This document shows, piece by piece, positions 32,324 to 44,797 of a DNA stretch of 64,000 nucleotides (position 1 is the stretch's first letter; each line of letters begins with the position of its first letter). A program made the translations under genes and the position numbers. Source of the stretch: Harmothoe impar (Eukaryota > Annelida > Polychaeta > Phyllodocida > Polynoidae); contig OX381710.1 of the NCBI GenBank assembly GCA_947462335.1, positions 34,223,204 through 34,287,203 on the forward strand, written 5' to 3'. The notes beneath the pieces are model-generated. The model saw nothing but the letters and a program-made list of their open reading frames with translations. It did no database searches and was not told the DNA's origin.

Positions 32324-32940
32324 CACTGAAAATAATGAATCTCAAATGTTTGTCCAAAGTTAGTCGGTTTTACTAACTTTTGTACAACCATTATTGTACA
32401 ACGCTTAGCTAAAAGCTAGCATTGCCCTGGTCACCCTAACTTATTAGGCTACCATAAATTCCTGTGTATACTCGCATCTCACATATAACCCAAACCCAGA
32501 CTTTGAGGGAATCATATAACCTCTACCTGGGGCTTCAAAATTGTGATTTTAGTACTGTATTATACTTTCAAAAAACCCTTGTATTACCCACCCCTAGACC
32601 TAAGAATATTGTATAACCTGCACTAGAGGTTTGGTTCTAGTATAACCCACAGGAATTTACGGTAGTCATTTATATATAATTATTATTAGTGATTAGTACA
32701 TCTATTACCAGTCAGTGGCCCTGGTTAATACGTAACAGCCACAGCATGAGCTACCTGTGCAATGGTAACTCCATCCATTGAAGCCAGTTTGTCTACATAG
32801 TAATTATTGTCCCGTAGAAGTGGCCATATAGAGACTTGAGTCTGTCTTTGATATATGCATTCTTCAAAAACACAAAAAAGGTGTCCCATTCAGAAAACCT
32901 CATTGGAATAGGTTGATCCGTCTTTACAAAAAGATCTGGC
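32324..32940 (+). mobile_element. compact copy of the 2874-4713 transposon, at a splice donor
   Basis: 617 bp from CACTGAAAATAATGAATC to AGATCTGGC, flanked by TAAGTA on both sides (32318-32323 and 32941-32946). The left TAAGTA is part of copy B's exon 3 donor (G|GTAAGTA). It matches the flanks of 2874-4713 in inverse orientation but has no satellite array. Confidence 0.85.
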
Positions 32941-33029
32941 TAAGTACATAATACACCCCATATCATATTCAATACTATAAAAGGTTACCTTTAAGCAAGA
33001 TAACAAGTGCAATTACAATCTTGTCATAC

Positions 33030-33390
33030 CAGGGCTAGACACTAACTTTCTAAGTTGTGGGCCCACCCGGGCCCGTAGCTCCAGATATCTGTGGGCCCAG
33101 ACTTTCAGTGGGCCAAGGAACAAATTTGACTTTTTTTCAAAGAGAAAATGATACACATTCCTTTTTTATCTTTAGTAAAATGAAACCAAAATACTCCATT
33201 TGCCCACATTTTCCTCTTTCCAACGACATATTACATGACTATACTTATAAGGTATGTTCTCTTCATATATCTTGCTACATCTTCTGTGGGCCACCCGGGC
33301 CCATGGGAGAATAATTTTGTAGAAAACTATGGGCCCGGAACACAAATTACGGGCCATTGGCTCCCGGGCCAGCATTAGTGTCTACCCCTG
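33030..33390 (+). mobile_element. GGGCCC-containing TIR element
   Basis: CAGGGCTAGACACTAACTTTC at the left and the inverse TTAGTGTCTACCCCTG at the right. Inner repeats GTGGGCCCACCCGGGCCC and GGGCCACCCGGGCCC. 361 bp, absent from copy A, no coding frame. Confidence 0.65.
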
Positions 33391-33560
33391 CAGACAGATA
33401 AATATCTCATGATTTGCTTGTGCTATCACCTGGTGTGGAATTCCTGTGGGTAGCTGATTAGTGAAAAGTTAGTCATAGTTTAGCAAACTCTTAGTTTGAT
33501 TTAATAATGCTGATAAGTTAGTGGTTTCTGCACCCTGCACTGTGGTCCTTTTTCGCAGAT

Positions 33561-33975
33561 CATGTCACATGTATGATATTTTTAAAAAGGATCACAAGTA
33601 TACTGAGGATATTTTGTCAAATGATGACTCCCAGCAGGAGCTGTCCAAGCACAGCAGCCTGCACAGTGCCTGCTAGAAGTCTAATAAAATCTCAATTAAG
33701 ATACATTCATTAAATAAAATAACAGAATTGAGTTTGAATAGAATTTAGTGAAAACACCAACTGGGTGCCCAATCTGCTGCAACTGTCCCAAGTGATGTTC
33801 CTTAACCACTTAATGTGGTCTGCAGGTAAGGTGTATTTCACTTCTTGACTGAAACATACAAGGTCACACCTAACAAACTAAGTCTGTGGATTTTACTTTT
33901 TGTAAAAATGGTGCCAATGAGCAAATCTTTTAATTTGATTTTTAATGGTTTCTTTTGTCATGTTGTCATACTAGA
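33561..33975 (+). other. 3' region of lectin copy B
   Basis: Follows CCTTTTTCGCAG and keeps the open frame D-H-K-Y-T-E-D-I-L-S-N-D-D... to TAG at 33674, as in copy A (7565-7651). An AATAAA-like ATAAAAT follows at ~33681. Terminal exon or 3' UTR; see copy A. Confidence 0.45.
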
Positions 33976-33982
33976 AAGTTAT

Positions 33983-34679
33983 CAGGTTGAGGACATGCCC
34001 ACTATTCCAGTACGCCCTAAATAAGCTGTACCTGTACTCACCATCAAGGACGTACTAGTATAGTGGCCTGCACAGTAGTACCAGTTTATCAATGCATTTA
34101 CATAATATTTCTCTTATAGTTCAAATGTATTATATATCATGTATGGTACCATTGGAAAGAGAATATCTGTATCTACACACTAGCCAATTTACAAATTTCA
34201 ATCATGTATATTTGTTTAAATATAATGCATTGAACATGACACATTCATAAAATACTCTTACAGAGACCCAGCAAAATCAATTTCCAAATTTGGTATTACA
34301 TTTGCTGATAAAAATAGACATACAGGGTAGTGGAATAGATACTTATCAATCACTCTGCGTTTTGGTTTTATCTCTCAAAGCAATGGTAAGGTAATAAATA
34401 GGTAAAAATCATGAAAAAAAGTGGGGGTTTCCTCCTCACCCATACCCCCAAGTGTTGGTATAGATAAGACCCATTGTTCTATGGGTACTGCAGACCCATG
34501 GTAGGGGGTGACCTACCTAGCATAGCTAGGTTGTCATGGTCTAATGGTCACACAAAATGTACCAGTTTAATAGTACGCACCAGAACAATGCACAGTACTA
34601 CTATATTGGTACAGTCTGTTGGAATAGACTGTACCAATATAGTAGTACGTACCAGCAACCTATTCCCGTCCCCTACCTG
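33983..34679 (+). mobile_element. 697-bp insertion with 5-bp target duplication
   Basis: GTTAT stands on both sides (33978-33982 and 34680-34684), while copies A and 10126-11860 have GTTATATTGTG-like uninterrupted sequence at this point. Ends CAGGTTGAGGACATG and the inverse of CGTCCCCTACCTG are imperfect TIRs (CAGGTNGNGGACNNG). Inner inverted repeats GACTGTACCAATATAGTAGTAC. No coding frame; superfamily unclear. Confidence 0.75.
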
Positions 34680-34821
34680 GTTATATTGTGCTTGGACAAG
34701 TCTATGTAAATGAAATGATAGTATCTGTTATATTGGTTGCAGGTATTGTTTGGCGTACTTGTGGTTAGTAGGGTAGGTCAGGTATATACCAATATAGTTG
34801 AGCATGAGGTGATTATGACTA

Positions 34822-35073
34822 TAAGGCTGTGTCTTATGAGATCAGGCCAATGTGAATGTCTTTGACTGGGTGCCATCTTTAACCGGGTGCTTGATAGAAA
34901 ACGTTATTTTAGGCCAGATAAAGATATAAATGGGCTTCTATAACATCCATTAACATTTTCAGCCCATTTATATCTAGGCCTACATCTGTCCTAAATAAAG
35001 TGTTTTCTATCAAGCCAGTCAAAGATGGCACCCGGTAAAGACATTCACATTGACCCAATCTCATGAGACACAG
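34822..35073 (+). mobile_element. foldback element (GGCTGTGTCTTATGAG family), copy 3
   Basis: AAGGCTGTGTCTTATGAGATC ... TTTGACTGGGTGCCATCTTT is mirrored by AAAGATGGCACCCGG ... CTCATGAGACACAGTCATAAG. It is orthologous in position to copy 1 at 8085-9029, so it predates the A/B duplication. Confidence 0.8.
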
Positions 35074-35399
35074 TCATAAGTATCTTTTATGTTGTTTTGC
35101 CTACTTGTGGTTAGTACGGCATGTCAGCCATATACTTGAGCATAAGGTGAGTATGACTTAAAGTAGGTAGAGAAGGGTTTCTGATTGTCAGGATAGGAGC
35201 TCTATGGCTGGTAAGGCCAAAGAATGATTAGGTACATGGAGGGGGGTTTGTTAATTCCTTTTGATTTGGCATGAAAGATACATAATACGTGTATACATAT
35301 GACAAAGGTTCACGAGTATAGTTTCCCACTCCACTAAGGGTTATTTCACTCATTTGCCTTGTGAAATAACCCTCAGTGGTGAGTATTTAACTTATTTAA

Positions 35400-36700
35400 T
35401 GTCATTATTGATAATTGGGTATAATTCTTTTGTGAAAGTTTCTCACTCTCCCAAGCCTGATTTCTGACCTCCTCCCATGGTATCCAGCACCGAGGAGGGT
35501 ATACATCAAGTCTTCTCCCTCGGAGAGGAGTGACTTTCCGCAAAAGAAAAGTTGACCTTGACCTTGCTCCAGAGCTAGGACCAATCCCAGGCTGGACATA
35601 CCTTAGTAACTGATAAACATTAACCTGGATACCTCTGTCATGGTGGTGTCACATGGTACAGATGAAGTTGTGGAGGTGAATCTCATCCTGAATGCTATTT
35701 CTCCACAAAGTACAGACGTCCGTATCCGTAAAAACAGGTCCATAAAATACAGAAAAAAATGTTTCTGCTCACTCAATAATTATGTGGTTCTAGGGTGGTT
35801 TGAATGTATCAGCATAATACAGAATTTGATGAGTAGAAACAATTTACTAAATTGATTTAGGCCAATTCCATATTATACGGAGGTATGTACTTTGTGGAGA
35901 AACAGCATCCATGTTCTGTGTCATATTCGGTCTAGTTACAGCTTCGCCCACCTCAGTGCTTGTCTACCAGTCGCCTCGGACAGTACCAACAAAATTCACT
36001 TACTCAATCTGGTTTGAAGGGTTAACATCGTCTCATGGATTGAAGCAGGAAACCAATCACAGGCGTACTCTGAGTACTAAGCCTATGGGCGGAGAGGTGT
36101 GTTGTTCTAAATATAGAAAGGCCCGTCACTCAAATGGTTCGATCATCTAGACACTTGGGTGTGGGGGCTCAAATGCAGAACTGGAGTAAGATACAATGAT
36201 ATGCATTGCCACATTTTGATATATATGGAAATACAAAATATATGCAGACCCCATGCATGTATATATTACATGACATTGTGCATAATGGCACATGTTATGT
36301 TAGTCCCCCTTCATCTGGGTGTCAACATAGCTGCAGAGCACTTTCCACATGGGCAGTCTGCAGTGCACTGTGTTATTAAGCTTCAGGCTTATAGGAAAAA
36401 TATCAATCAAACTGAAATAAATACAGGCAATTTATATAAGGTAAATAAAAATATATTTATCTATTTACCTATGCTTGAGTATTTATTATATGCGGAAGAA
36501 GTAAAGTGGGGCCCCTTACACCATATGCAACACCACAAACAACAACAATAAAAAGAAAATGGCAGGTGGCAGGCCTTCATGTATATACTACATATCACAG
36601 CTCTCCCCCCATAGGTTTAGGACTTAGTGGATGCCTGTGAAACCAATAGACCAACAAGTCAAGAGCATTCCGCATTAGCAGGATGTCCTGTGTACAGCGC
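35400..36700. other. no gene seen; inverted repeat at 35691-35911
   Basis: ATGCTATTTCTCCACAAAGTAC and the inverse GTACTTTGTGGAGAAACAGCAT (35888-35911) bound a ~220-bp stretch. The rest is AT-rich with only short frames. Confidence 0.4.
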
Positions 36701-36717
36701 CATGTTGATTGGTACCA

Positions 36718-37312
36718 GTGTAACCAGTGTAACCTCCAGCAACCAGCTCAGCCAAATCTCAGGTCCGAGATTAGGGTACAAATAGGGTGTGAGTATTGTG
36801 AGTGGGTTGTACCTGGGCATTACTTATGTCACCTGTCCCTCATAGAGTAGTGGTTTGCATGGTGGATTCATGACGCAGAGGACCTAAGCTCAAATCCCTC
36901 CCAGGCCACATCTTGTCACAATACCATTAACAACCAATACCTTTTCTTATTTATATACATTTCTGTATTTTCCTTTGAAGAAATAGGAATAAAAAAGTTG
37001 TTCAAAGACTATTGATATTTCTTTGATATCGTTTCAAGATTGTTACTCACTTCTACCTATCAAAGCAAAATGTATTTGATATATAAGAATCAAAATTCAT
37101 GGTATGGTCACCAAGATAGGACTTGACAGGGATTTGAGCTTAGGTCTTCTGCATCATGAATCCACCATGCTAACCACTGCTCTATGAGGGACAGGTGACA
37201 TAAGGAATGCCCAGGTACAACCCACTCACACCCTGTTTGTACCCTAATCTCGGACATGAGATTTGGCTGAGCTGGTTGCTGGTGACAAGGGGGACACAAT
37301 TGGTACCAGAGC
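36718..37312 (+). mobile_element. foldback element whose arms each carry a tRNA-like sequence
   Basis: The left arm (CAGCAACCAGCTCAGCCAAA, GTCCGAGATTAGGGTAC, CATAGAGTAGTGGTTTGCATGG, AGCTCAAATCCC) is inverted at 37105-37312, around a ~190-bp AT-rich loop. Within each arm the order CAGTGGTTAGCATGG (A-box region), a putative anticodon arm, and AGCTCAAATCCC (B-box/T arm) follows tRNA spacing. The two arms face each other. Confidence 0.7.
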
Positions 37313-37493
37313 AACACCTGACCAGTATCTCGCTAGTGCCTAATATAATTATTTGCAGGTGTCACACATGCCAGCATCATTAAGACACGTTAATGTTTAT
37401 GTTTATCATTTAGGTTAACTAATAACCAGGTGTATTATAATTATGTCCCTGGGTTAACAAGATATCTTATTTTGTAAAATAACTGATGAGCTC

Positions 37494-38027
37494 ATGATGC
37501 AGGCACTATCTGTCCTAGCTGATCCTAATTCTCGATATTTCTACAAGTAAGTACCAAATAAAACCTTGTTTCATGATTGAATAATATAATATTGCAGATC
37601 ATTCTAGTCTAGGCACAATTGTTTGAGAATTACAGCTAATCACCCTTATACCTATTTTCGTAGGATTTTTTTGTCTATTTTTTTAAAGAAAAAAGGTGCT
37701 CATGTTGTTTTGCAGCCGAACGCCTCATAATCATAGATACATCCATAGAAGCCGAATTGAACCCAGGACATATCTTCCATAAATATTAAATACTATTAAA
37801 TGAAATGAATCATCTTCAAGTACACATGTGTTAACTTGATTAAAATTTCAGGAGCCACAACGTATATCTGCCACACCTACTTGGGCAAACAGAGATGCCT
37901 GTGGAAATGCAGCGAGTCTCTGAATCATCAGGATGCACAGGGAATTTTCCGCCAAAATGGTGGTCACATATTCATCCCTGAAGGTGTCCCAGAAGCTTGG
38001 CTGACCATAGTGAATGCACTTTCACTA
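37494..38027 (+). pseudogene. C-type lectin-like gene, copy C (exons 37494-37546 and 37852-38027)
   Basis: Matches copy B's exons 1 and 2. Exon 1 has four extra bases (AGCT after GTCCT), which destroys the signal peptide and shifts the phase at its GTAAGT donor. Exon 2 is intact up to CTTTCACTAG and then runs into unrelated sequence (…KKSLWKTFKSRLKAY…) with no donor. No third CTLD exon follows. It is almost surely dead. Confidence 0.8.
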
Positions 38028-38129
38028 GCTTATGATAAAAAGTCGTTATGGAAGACTTTTAAGAGTAGGTTAAAAGCCTATATTCACAGCACTCACACAT
38101 CATGTCGATCCTTCCTGCAAGAATAAAGA

Positions 38130-39470
38130 ACCACTCTTTCCTTTTGCCCCAATTGTATATTGTATGATTACGTAACATAATGTAATATTACATAATCATA
38201 AATTATTGATACTTACATTTCATATGTATTATTAATTCACATTTCTTAGTCACTTCCAAACGCATATTTAATTATAGGTAAATGAGCAACACGTGTATGT
38301 CTCCCAGGTACTTCACACTAGCCAAGCCGAGTAATCCCCCATACATAATTAATCCATATATCACAGAGCTCCCCCAACACGCCCCAAACACCGCCCAGAC
38401 AGATACACGTTTATTAGATAAAGCCCCATGCAGTCATGTAATCCCCCAGGTAGACACAGGTGTCAAGCACCGGTGCCAGGTGACACAAACATAATGGTAA
38501 TTAGCGTCTGCACCCCTGGCAGGCACCTGGAGGCTGCCGCCAGGTGGTTCACACCACCCCTAACCAATCATGTAGCATGTACTATATTAGTCTTAAGATA
38601 TTATCACATCACGATCCATGTACCATAATAATACTGCCTACGTGACAATTAACCCCCTCCATGGTCGGCCAGCTATGTACGGTGCCGTACCAGAGGAGGA
38701 GGGCATCAGAAGATGGGCACGTGGTCACTATTCATGCACAACACTGAATAAACCACAAATATCAATCAATCTTGGTGTCAACCCTTGAAGACTCATTTAA
38801 AGAGTCCAGCATATGAGATTGGAGGAGAGTGGATCATGTAGTTCCTAACTGTGCCACTAGCAGTCTGTAGTGTAGTAGTAGTGGTCTGCATGGATCACTA
38901 GCCACCCCTGTGTTTATAAATTATTATAATTACCAGAGACCCAGTCGTTAATGAGGTAAGGCAACCCCTTCATACTCGGACTTTGCAGTAGGGGCACTGC
39001 CTGTGTCACTCAAGGCTGTACCTCTGATCTGGTTCTGGTCATAACCACACGATGTCACTACCAATGAATAAAGAAAATAGCGTGCTATTTCTGAAAGCTG
39101 TCTATGCACATTCCCCTTTAATTCCCACTTGATATGGGGGAAGTAAAGATGCTCTGAAAAGGATTGGATGTGACCTAGCACATGTGATTATAAGTGCCAG
39201 AATCTACACACTTGCCTAAGTGCCTATCTAAGCTCTCAAATTTTGTCTTATGTCCTTTTCCTAGGGAGTGGTCACCTATATATCATCGAACATGAAAGGG
39301 GTGGTTGTGGCGGTGGGGTTTGAGAAGAGGGGCAAGTTGTTGACCCCTCTTGGATCTCTTGAACAATTGTTCAGTTCCTTTTAAAAAGACTCCGTTATTT
39401 AAAAGGGGGAAGCGAGCGTTAAAACTGTTCAAACCTCAGCGCAGGGTTTCACCATCCCCATTGTTACATA
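38130..39470. other. no gene seen
   Basis: Mixed-composition sequence with short frames only. Confidence 0.5.
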
Positions 39471-39480
39471 ATAATATTAA

Positions 39481-39988
39481 AGTTGGTATCCCAACTATTG
39501 CGGTGACAAATTTCCACTTCCAGCATGGGGATAAGCATGCTAATGTTGTAAGACATATGTGAAAGTATTAAAGCTCTATGAGAACTATTTCCATACAAAA
39601 ATACCCACACAGTAGCAAAAATGAATTTTCACTGAGCAGTCAAAAATAAAGCAATTAGGATGCCTCTCTTCTAAACCACAAGGTGGCAGCTGTGTATAGT
39701 GTTTACAAAATATTCCCATTGCAGACCCAGTAACTCAACTCCATTCATGAACACATTAGTACATTGACATCTCTACAGGTGGCAGCATATCACAGATGGT
39801 TTGCCAATGCTTGAGTTTTCTCCATGAAAGCTGTAGATCTAGATTTTATTACACACTTTACATTAAAGCCTTTAAGACTCTTGGTAACCAGAATTAAGCA
39901 CCCATTTCAGAAGAAAAGTGTACATTAAAGACTTTCAGGTAATTATTGAGAGGGGTCAATTCTAGTCACCCCAATTGGGATACCAACT
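39481..39988 (+). mobile_element. TTAA-flanked MITE
   Basis: 508 bp between TTAA at 39477-39480 and 39989-39992, with ends AGTTGGTATCCCAA and TTGGGATACCAACT. The TTAA target suggests piggyBac-type mobilisation, though the ends lack CCC. No coding frame. Confidence 0.65.
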
Positions 39989-40019
39989 TTAAACCAATAC
40001 ACAGAACGCTTTCTTTCAA

Positions 40020-40031
40020 TTTATTTTTATT
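40020..40031 (-). terminator. candidate polyadenylation signals of the BTBD17-like gene
   Basis: Two AATAAA hexamers on the minus strand (40020-40025 and 40026-40031). I see no earlier minus-strand AATAAA between the stop at 43538 and here, which would imply a 3.5-kb 3' UTR over 40032-43537, a stretch free of obvious repeats and genes. A variant signal nearer the stop remains possible. Confidence 0.35.
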
Positions 40032-43000
40032 CAAAACTTTCTTCGACACATCGAATAAATATCACGATGAAAAGCTGTGTGCAAATAAACAAATGAAACA
40101 ATAATACAATGCATACTTGAATGGAGATGCCCATATATATATCTAAAAGCCACACATTTGGGCTTCAAGCACCACCTTTAAGGAACCTGTTCTGACTGAA
40201 TAAACTCCAAATTTTATGTAGTGTGCAGACTGAATATACAAGTACATGTACTAACTTCTTCTTATGTAATCAGATAATTAATCTAAAAGTCACATACATA
40301 ACATAATTATGTGTTACATAGATAATGCATTATAGACATATTGGACACAGTAGCAATTGTGAGCCACTGGAGCTACATGTAATAGTAATTCATTTTACTG
40401 ACCAAATAGAGATATGTGAGAGATTATGCGCCATACATTGTTTTTGGCTGCCGATTGCTGAGCACTTGGTAAAGGCAAATTAAGCTTTTTTCCTGCATTT
40501 TGTTCGACCGAGTCGTCTTTAAAAAGACAATTCACAAATTTCTAAAAATTTTAACAGGGTTTAGGTGCATTTCCGATGAACCCCTGAGTTCCACTATTTT
40601 ATAAGACATGTACTGTGTTTCGACCATCATCTCTATTTTGCTACGGAGTCATATGAAAAAACAGCTTGCAGTATTTTCCTGCTCTAGTTGGCAAGACAGG
40701 TGATATGGAGAAACCTGAGGACTAGCATAAGTCATCCACTGTGAAACGGCCAAAGCCTACCCATCTAACCTACTGTGACATTCTCAAAGTGAATAGAGGA
40801 TATGTGCGAATATGCAAATAATATTAAAAGGATAGGCCTATCATAAATAGAGATATATATCCCTTGTGCTTAAAGGATTACAGTCATGCCAAATCAAGGT
40901 TCTACAAATACTACAAGTACATGTTTGAACGAAAAAAGATACACCGCATTGTCTGTAAGAGCTATTACACGGAATCCCAACAGGACTTTAAGTGCTATTC
41001 GCTGAAGGATAGACGTTTTTCTACATTAAGTGTTGTGTCGTTTAAGGATTAAGCATAGCTATCACGAAAGAAATAACTAATGAACTGAACATGAGGTAAA
41101 ACTAGCAGGTAAATCCACCAATGAGCAGAGTAATGGCATCAATACAGGTTTCTGATTTCGACCCACGTAATACACAGGGATATGCACCACTATGAATATC
41201 TTGGTAAATATGGACTATCATACTATGCTTAATAATCACCCCACTGTTTTGTTACTATAGATTCCATAATTCATTCTTAGTTGACAAATAAATATGGTTA
41301 GGAAATACATGTACCCAAAGTTAACTACATGGTTCCATAACAGATTTAACTCTACAGCCACACATTAAAATAGTTCATTATTAGCTGACCACAAGTCTTG
41401 ATTGATAAATAGAAAATCTACATATCTACAATTGTTGACAATAAAATTATTGTTGACCCTCGCCATCTACTTTGATCATGAACACGTGAAGTAACCACAA
41501 CTATCACATACTATTCTGGTAAAGTTATCTTCTGCTAGATACAATGTTGAATGATCCAGTGATGATTAAACCTTCATGTGCGGTTAATTTGATTCTAAAC
41601 CACCTATATTTACCACCCCTCCATGACATCCTCTTCTGCTTCGCCACAGCTAGAGTATTGCACTTCGACACAGCGTTGCCACCTTAGTGGTAATGATTGC
41701 AAGAATGCATGTATAGGATCTGAGAGATTTCCAGTGTTTGGTTGATAGTCAACTTGCATCATCAGAGCGCAGATATCTTTTGGATCGTTAATTGGTATTA
41801 AGGGCTGTAAATTGCCAGGGTTTAAGCGCTATTCGACCATTGTCCAGTGGCAACAGTCGCCACAGCTTTAGTAACTCATTGTAAGGGCAGTTTCTGAATG
41901 GCACTTACAAGCATATCCATTGCATGAGTTCAATTTCAAACTGACAAAGCTAGGCAATGTGGTAGAGTAGTAGACTGACAGATTATACTGTGTTCTACAC
42001 CATACTTGGGTGTAAATCTCATAATCTATAGGGGAGATGTCAGATGACAAACTAAGCATACACATGAAATATTCCATTTACGTTCTTATCGAGAAAATCC
42101 ATGAACACCCATTGGTATATATAAAGAGCTTATGCAAACAAAACAGCGCAAAGTATTAGAAGTGCATATACAGCCATTGTATGAAGTCTCAGTATGAGAA
42201 TATTCAGAATTGCTTAAAGGAAGAAGAAAATAGGCCAATACTACACAAATCCAAATGTCATCTTGCACATACTGATAGCAAATATAAATAGATGTTAAAT
42301 TATCACTTTGTGGAATGGTTAATAGTAAGCAGACCCCAGCTATGGAAAAATGTAGAGGATAAGGAGTTTAAATATAACATTTCGTCAATCAATAGCAGCA
42401 AATGATATTACTGTTTGATGGAAATCTTCCAATCTCTGTAATTACCAAATGCTGTTACTGTGTTAAATAAATCATTCATATATGCTATGCATATCAGAGA
42501 GAAAGAGATACAACTGTTAAACTGCAGCGCCATGGTGGCAGAACCAAGCATAGAGACATAGCTGTAGCTGGCATCTTCGCTGGTTTCCGTGAGTGAGGCG
42601 CTCAGCAGCAAGAACCAGCGATGTCTCCATGGGACAAGATGGTGGCTTAATTCGCAGAGTGACCAGTTTGAGTCTGCACTGTCTCATTTAATACTCCATG
42701 CTACTTCTACCACACACTAAGAGGCATTCTCAGCACTCAATCTCTGTGCAGCCACTACACTATAGCAACCTACTGCCTATAGTATAGTACCATTCTTAAC
42801 CACTGACACACATCCAAGCCTCACAAACACTCACACAAAGCCACTTATTGCCTAACACCTCCTACTGTGGCATCTTCTGTGGCCTCTTCTCCAGGTAGAA
42901 AAATAACATAGCAATATATAACTTGCTCCGAACCATATTAAGATGTGTGCCTGAGCTCCAATCCAAGACCACACATTTTGGGAAAGCTTGGCATATTGTG

Positions 43001-43537
43001 AATAAATATCAGACACATTATCACTACTTCCATGAGCAAGCATTCAAAAGAGAATATTTTGTGGATCATACAACTCTGCTTTTGGTTTAAATACAAATGT
43101 AGTGGCTATGCTATACACCCCCAATGTAAGGGTACAGCTAAAAAGTATAAGACTTGTGTGTAGACGTCTACCATGAAGCCGCACAGCGGGCATGGTGTAG
43201 CTTTGCAATCCTTTGTCTGTATCAAGCGTGGTCGCGAAAAAAACACAAGAAGGGCATATTCTGTTGAGTACTCCTGGCAAACTTTGTTGAGACTTAAAAA
43301 CTTATGATAACTCACAATGGTTTAACTCACACAACTGTCAAATCTTGCCAATACAAACAGCTTAGTACTGTCCTGAATGCCCTTCTTTGAAATAAAGAAA
43401 TACTGCCTCGACAGGTGACCTCTACAGTATATCTGAGGTTTCACCAATGAGGACAGCTTCATCCTAATAACCATGGACCTTACCTAATGAATGATAAACT
43501 GTCTAGAATAAATTCATTTAAGGTATCTATAGGTTAA

Positions 43538-44797
43538 CTAGGATGGTACAGGTTTCAGTAACACAACCATGTTACGTGCCTGCTCTGGGTCCTCTATGGC
43601 AATAGTAATGGTGAGGTTCATGCCCCGATTGAGCACAGCCACAGGCTCTCGCTGTACCTGAACCACCTTGTCTTGCTCGTTGTTCACCACGACGGTTGCC
43701 TGGAAGTGAGCTTCGTTGTTAATGAGTGCAGTCTCATGGCAGTAGAACTGCAAAGACCAGTTGTCATTCTGAGGCTTCCTGTAGGTAATCTTCCAGTCAC
43801 CTTCACGCACTTCGACTGGCACCGCTCCACGGTACATTTTGACATCCACCTGGATGCCAAACCGAAGTGCATTCTGCATGCGGACTGTGTCTACCGCTAG
43901 ATCCAGGTAGTCTCGCGGGGTGTAGCAAGGCTCAGAGAAGCTTGACCCAAGCTGGTGCTGGTAGGGGCAGAGCGCCCGGAAGCGATACGCCTGGCTGAGC
44001 AGGCCTTGCAGTAGCTCCCGAGACTCTGGGCGATTCGCTACCTCGCTCTGCTCCACATTGTAGAGCTGGTGGGCGAGCAAGAGAGGAAAGCGAATGAGTG
44101 GAAGGAGTTTGGCACAGTTTTTTGCCAATGCCGGAAGATGAGGGTCGTGAAGTAGCCAACGCGTCACCGCCTCGAGCAGGACATACTCGTTGTGCACCAC
44201 TAGCTCCGAGCTGACCAGCATGTCAATGACAAACTCAATGTCCATGTTGAGCCACTCAGGTGAGGTGATGATATCCTGGCAGTTCCAAGCTATGGTTTTA
44301 GTGCACTGCTCAATGAGCTGCTCGAGGTGTAGCGCCTTAGCCCATGAGTACCAGTTGAGCGCGTTGCGAACTTTGGGACTGCGGCTGTTGAGAACCATGT
44401 AGGAAGTGCAGAGTTCCTTGAGCGAGTCCACATTGTACTTGTCAGCCAGGCAGAGAATACCCACTGCTGTGGGTATACTGATAGATACCTCAGCTGTGTA
44501 CAAGTACCTCAGGAAGAGTTCAAACACGGCTGAACACTCTGGGGTCTCGCTGAGCTCCACCTCCTCCTTAGTGCTCTGAGCCCAGTTTCGCTCATAGAGC
44601 ATCGTCCGGAAGACATCGCTCGACTTGGCCAGGACAAATTTGTGGCCAAAGTACTTCTGGTCGTTAATCTTGAGGATGACATCGCTGATCACCTCTTGGT
44701 TGAAGAACTGTGAGACATTCTCGATGAAGGTGTTCTCGTCTCGCAGAGTCTGGTCCATGTTGGGAGACTCTGGGCACTCCACTGCCCCCTCAGGAGG
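43538..44797 (-). CDS. BTBD17: BTBD17-like BTB-BACK protein, main (last coding) exon
   Basis: A single 420-codon exon follows a good acceptor (TTTTATGTCTTGCAG, AG at 44799-44798). Near the start, a BTB/POZ fold has FFNQEVISDVILKIN, HKFVLAKSSDVFRTM and LFLRYLYTAEVSI (roughly residues 30-130). It is followed by a BACK domain (NALNWYSWAKALHLEQLIE, CTKTIAWN, WLNMDIEFVIDML, ELVVHNEYVLLEAVTRWLL) and a ~140-residue C-terminal beta-rich region (DYLDLAVDTVRMQNALRFG to VVLLKPVPS and stop). This order and the C-terminal region fit the BTBD17/galectin-3-binding-protein-like family as I know it; no Kelch repeats or PHR domain. BTB-BACK proteins dimerise and some act as cullin-3 adaptors, but BTBD17 function is poorly known. 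An internal ATG at 44758 (MDQTL) could be the start. The alternative is splicing to 58603-58794. Confidence 0.88.
   Translation of the reverse strand, partial: PPEGAVECPESPNMDQTLRDENTFIENVSQFFNQEVISDVILKINDQKYFGHKFVLAKSSDVFRTMLYERNWAQSTKEEVELSETPECSAVFELFLRYLYTAEVSISIPTAVGILCLADKYNVDSLKELCTSYMVLNSRSPKVRNALNWYSWAKALHLEQLIEQCTKTIAWNCQDIITSPEWLNMDIEFVIDMLVSSELVVHNEYVLLEAVTRWLLHDPHLPALAKNCAKLLPLIRFPLLLAHQLYNVEQSEVANRPESRELLQGLLSQAYRFRALCPYQHQLGSSFSEPCYTPRDYLDLAVDTVRMQNALRFGIQVDVKMYRGAVPVEVREGDWKITYRKPQNDNWSLQFYCHETALINNEAHFQATVVVNNEQDKVVQVQREPVAVLNRGMNLTITIAIEDPEQARNMVVLLKPVPS

Noticed and set aside
38030..38126. Continuation of lectin copy C as …KKSLWKTFKSRLKAY…
   Set aside because: It is not homologous to the other lectin copies and follows the point where exon homology ends. 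The upstream exon is frameshifted.
43673..44402. Opposite-strand frames over the BTB exon
   Set aside because: Overlap the well-supported BTB-BACK coding sequence and have no domain.
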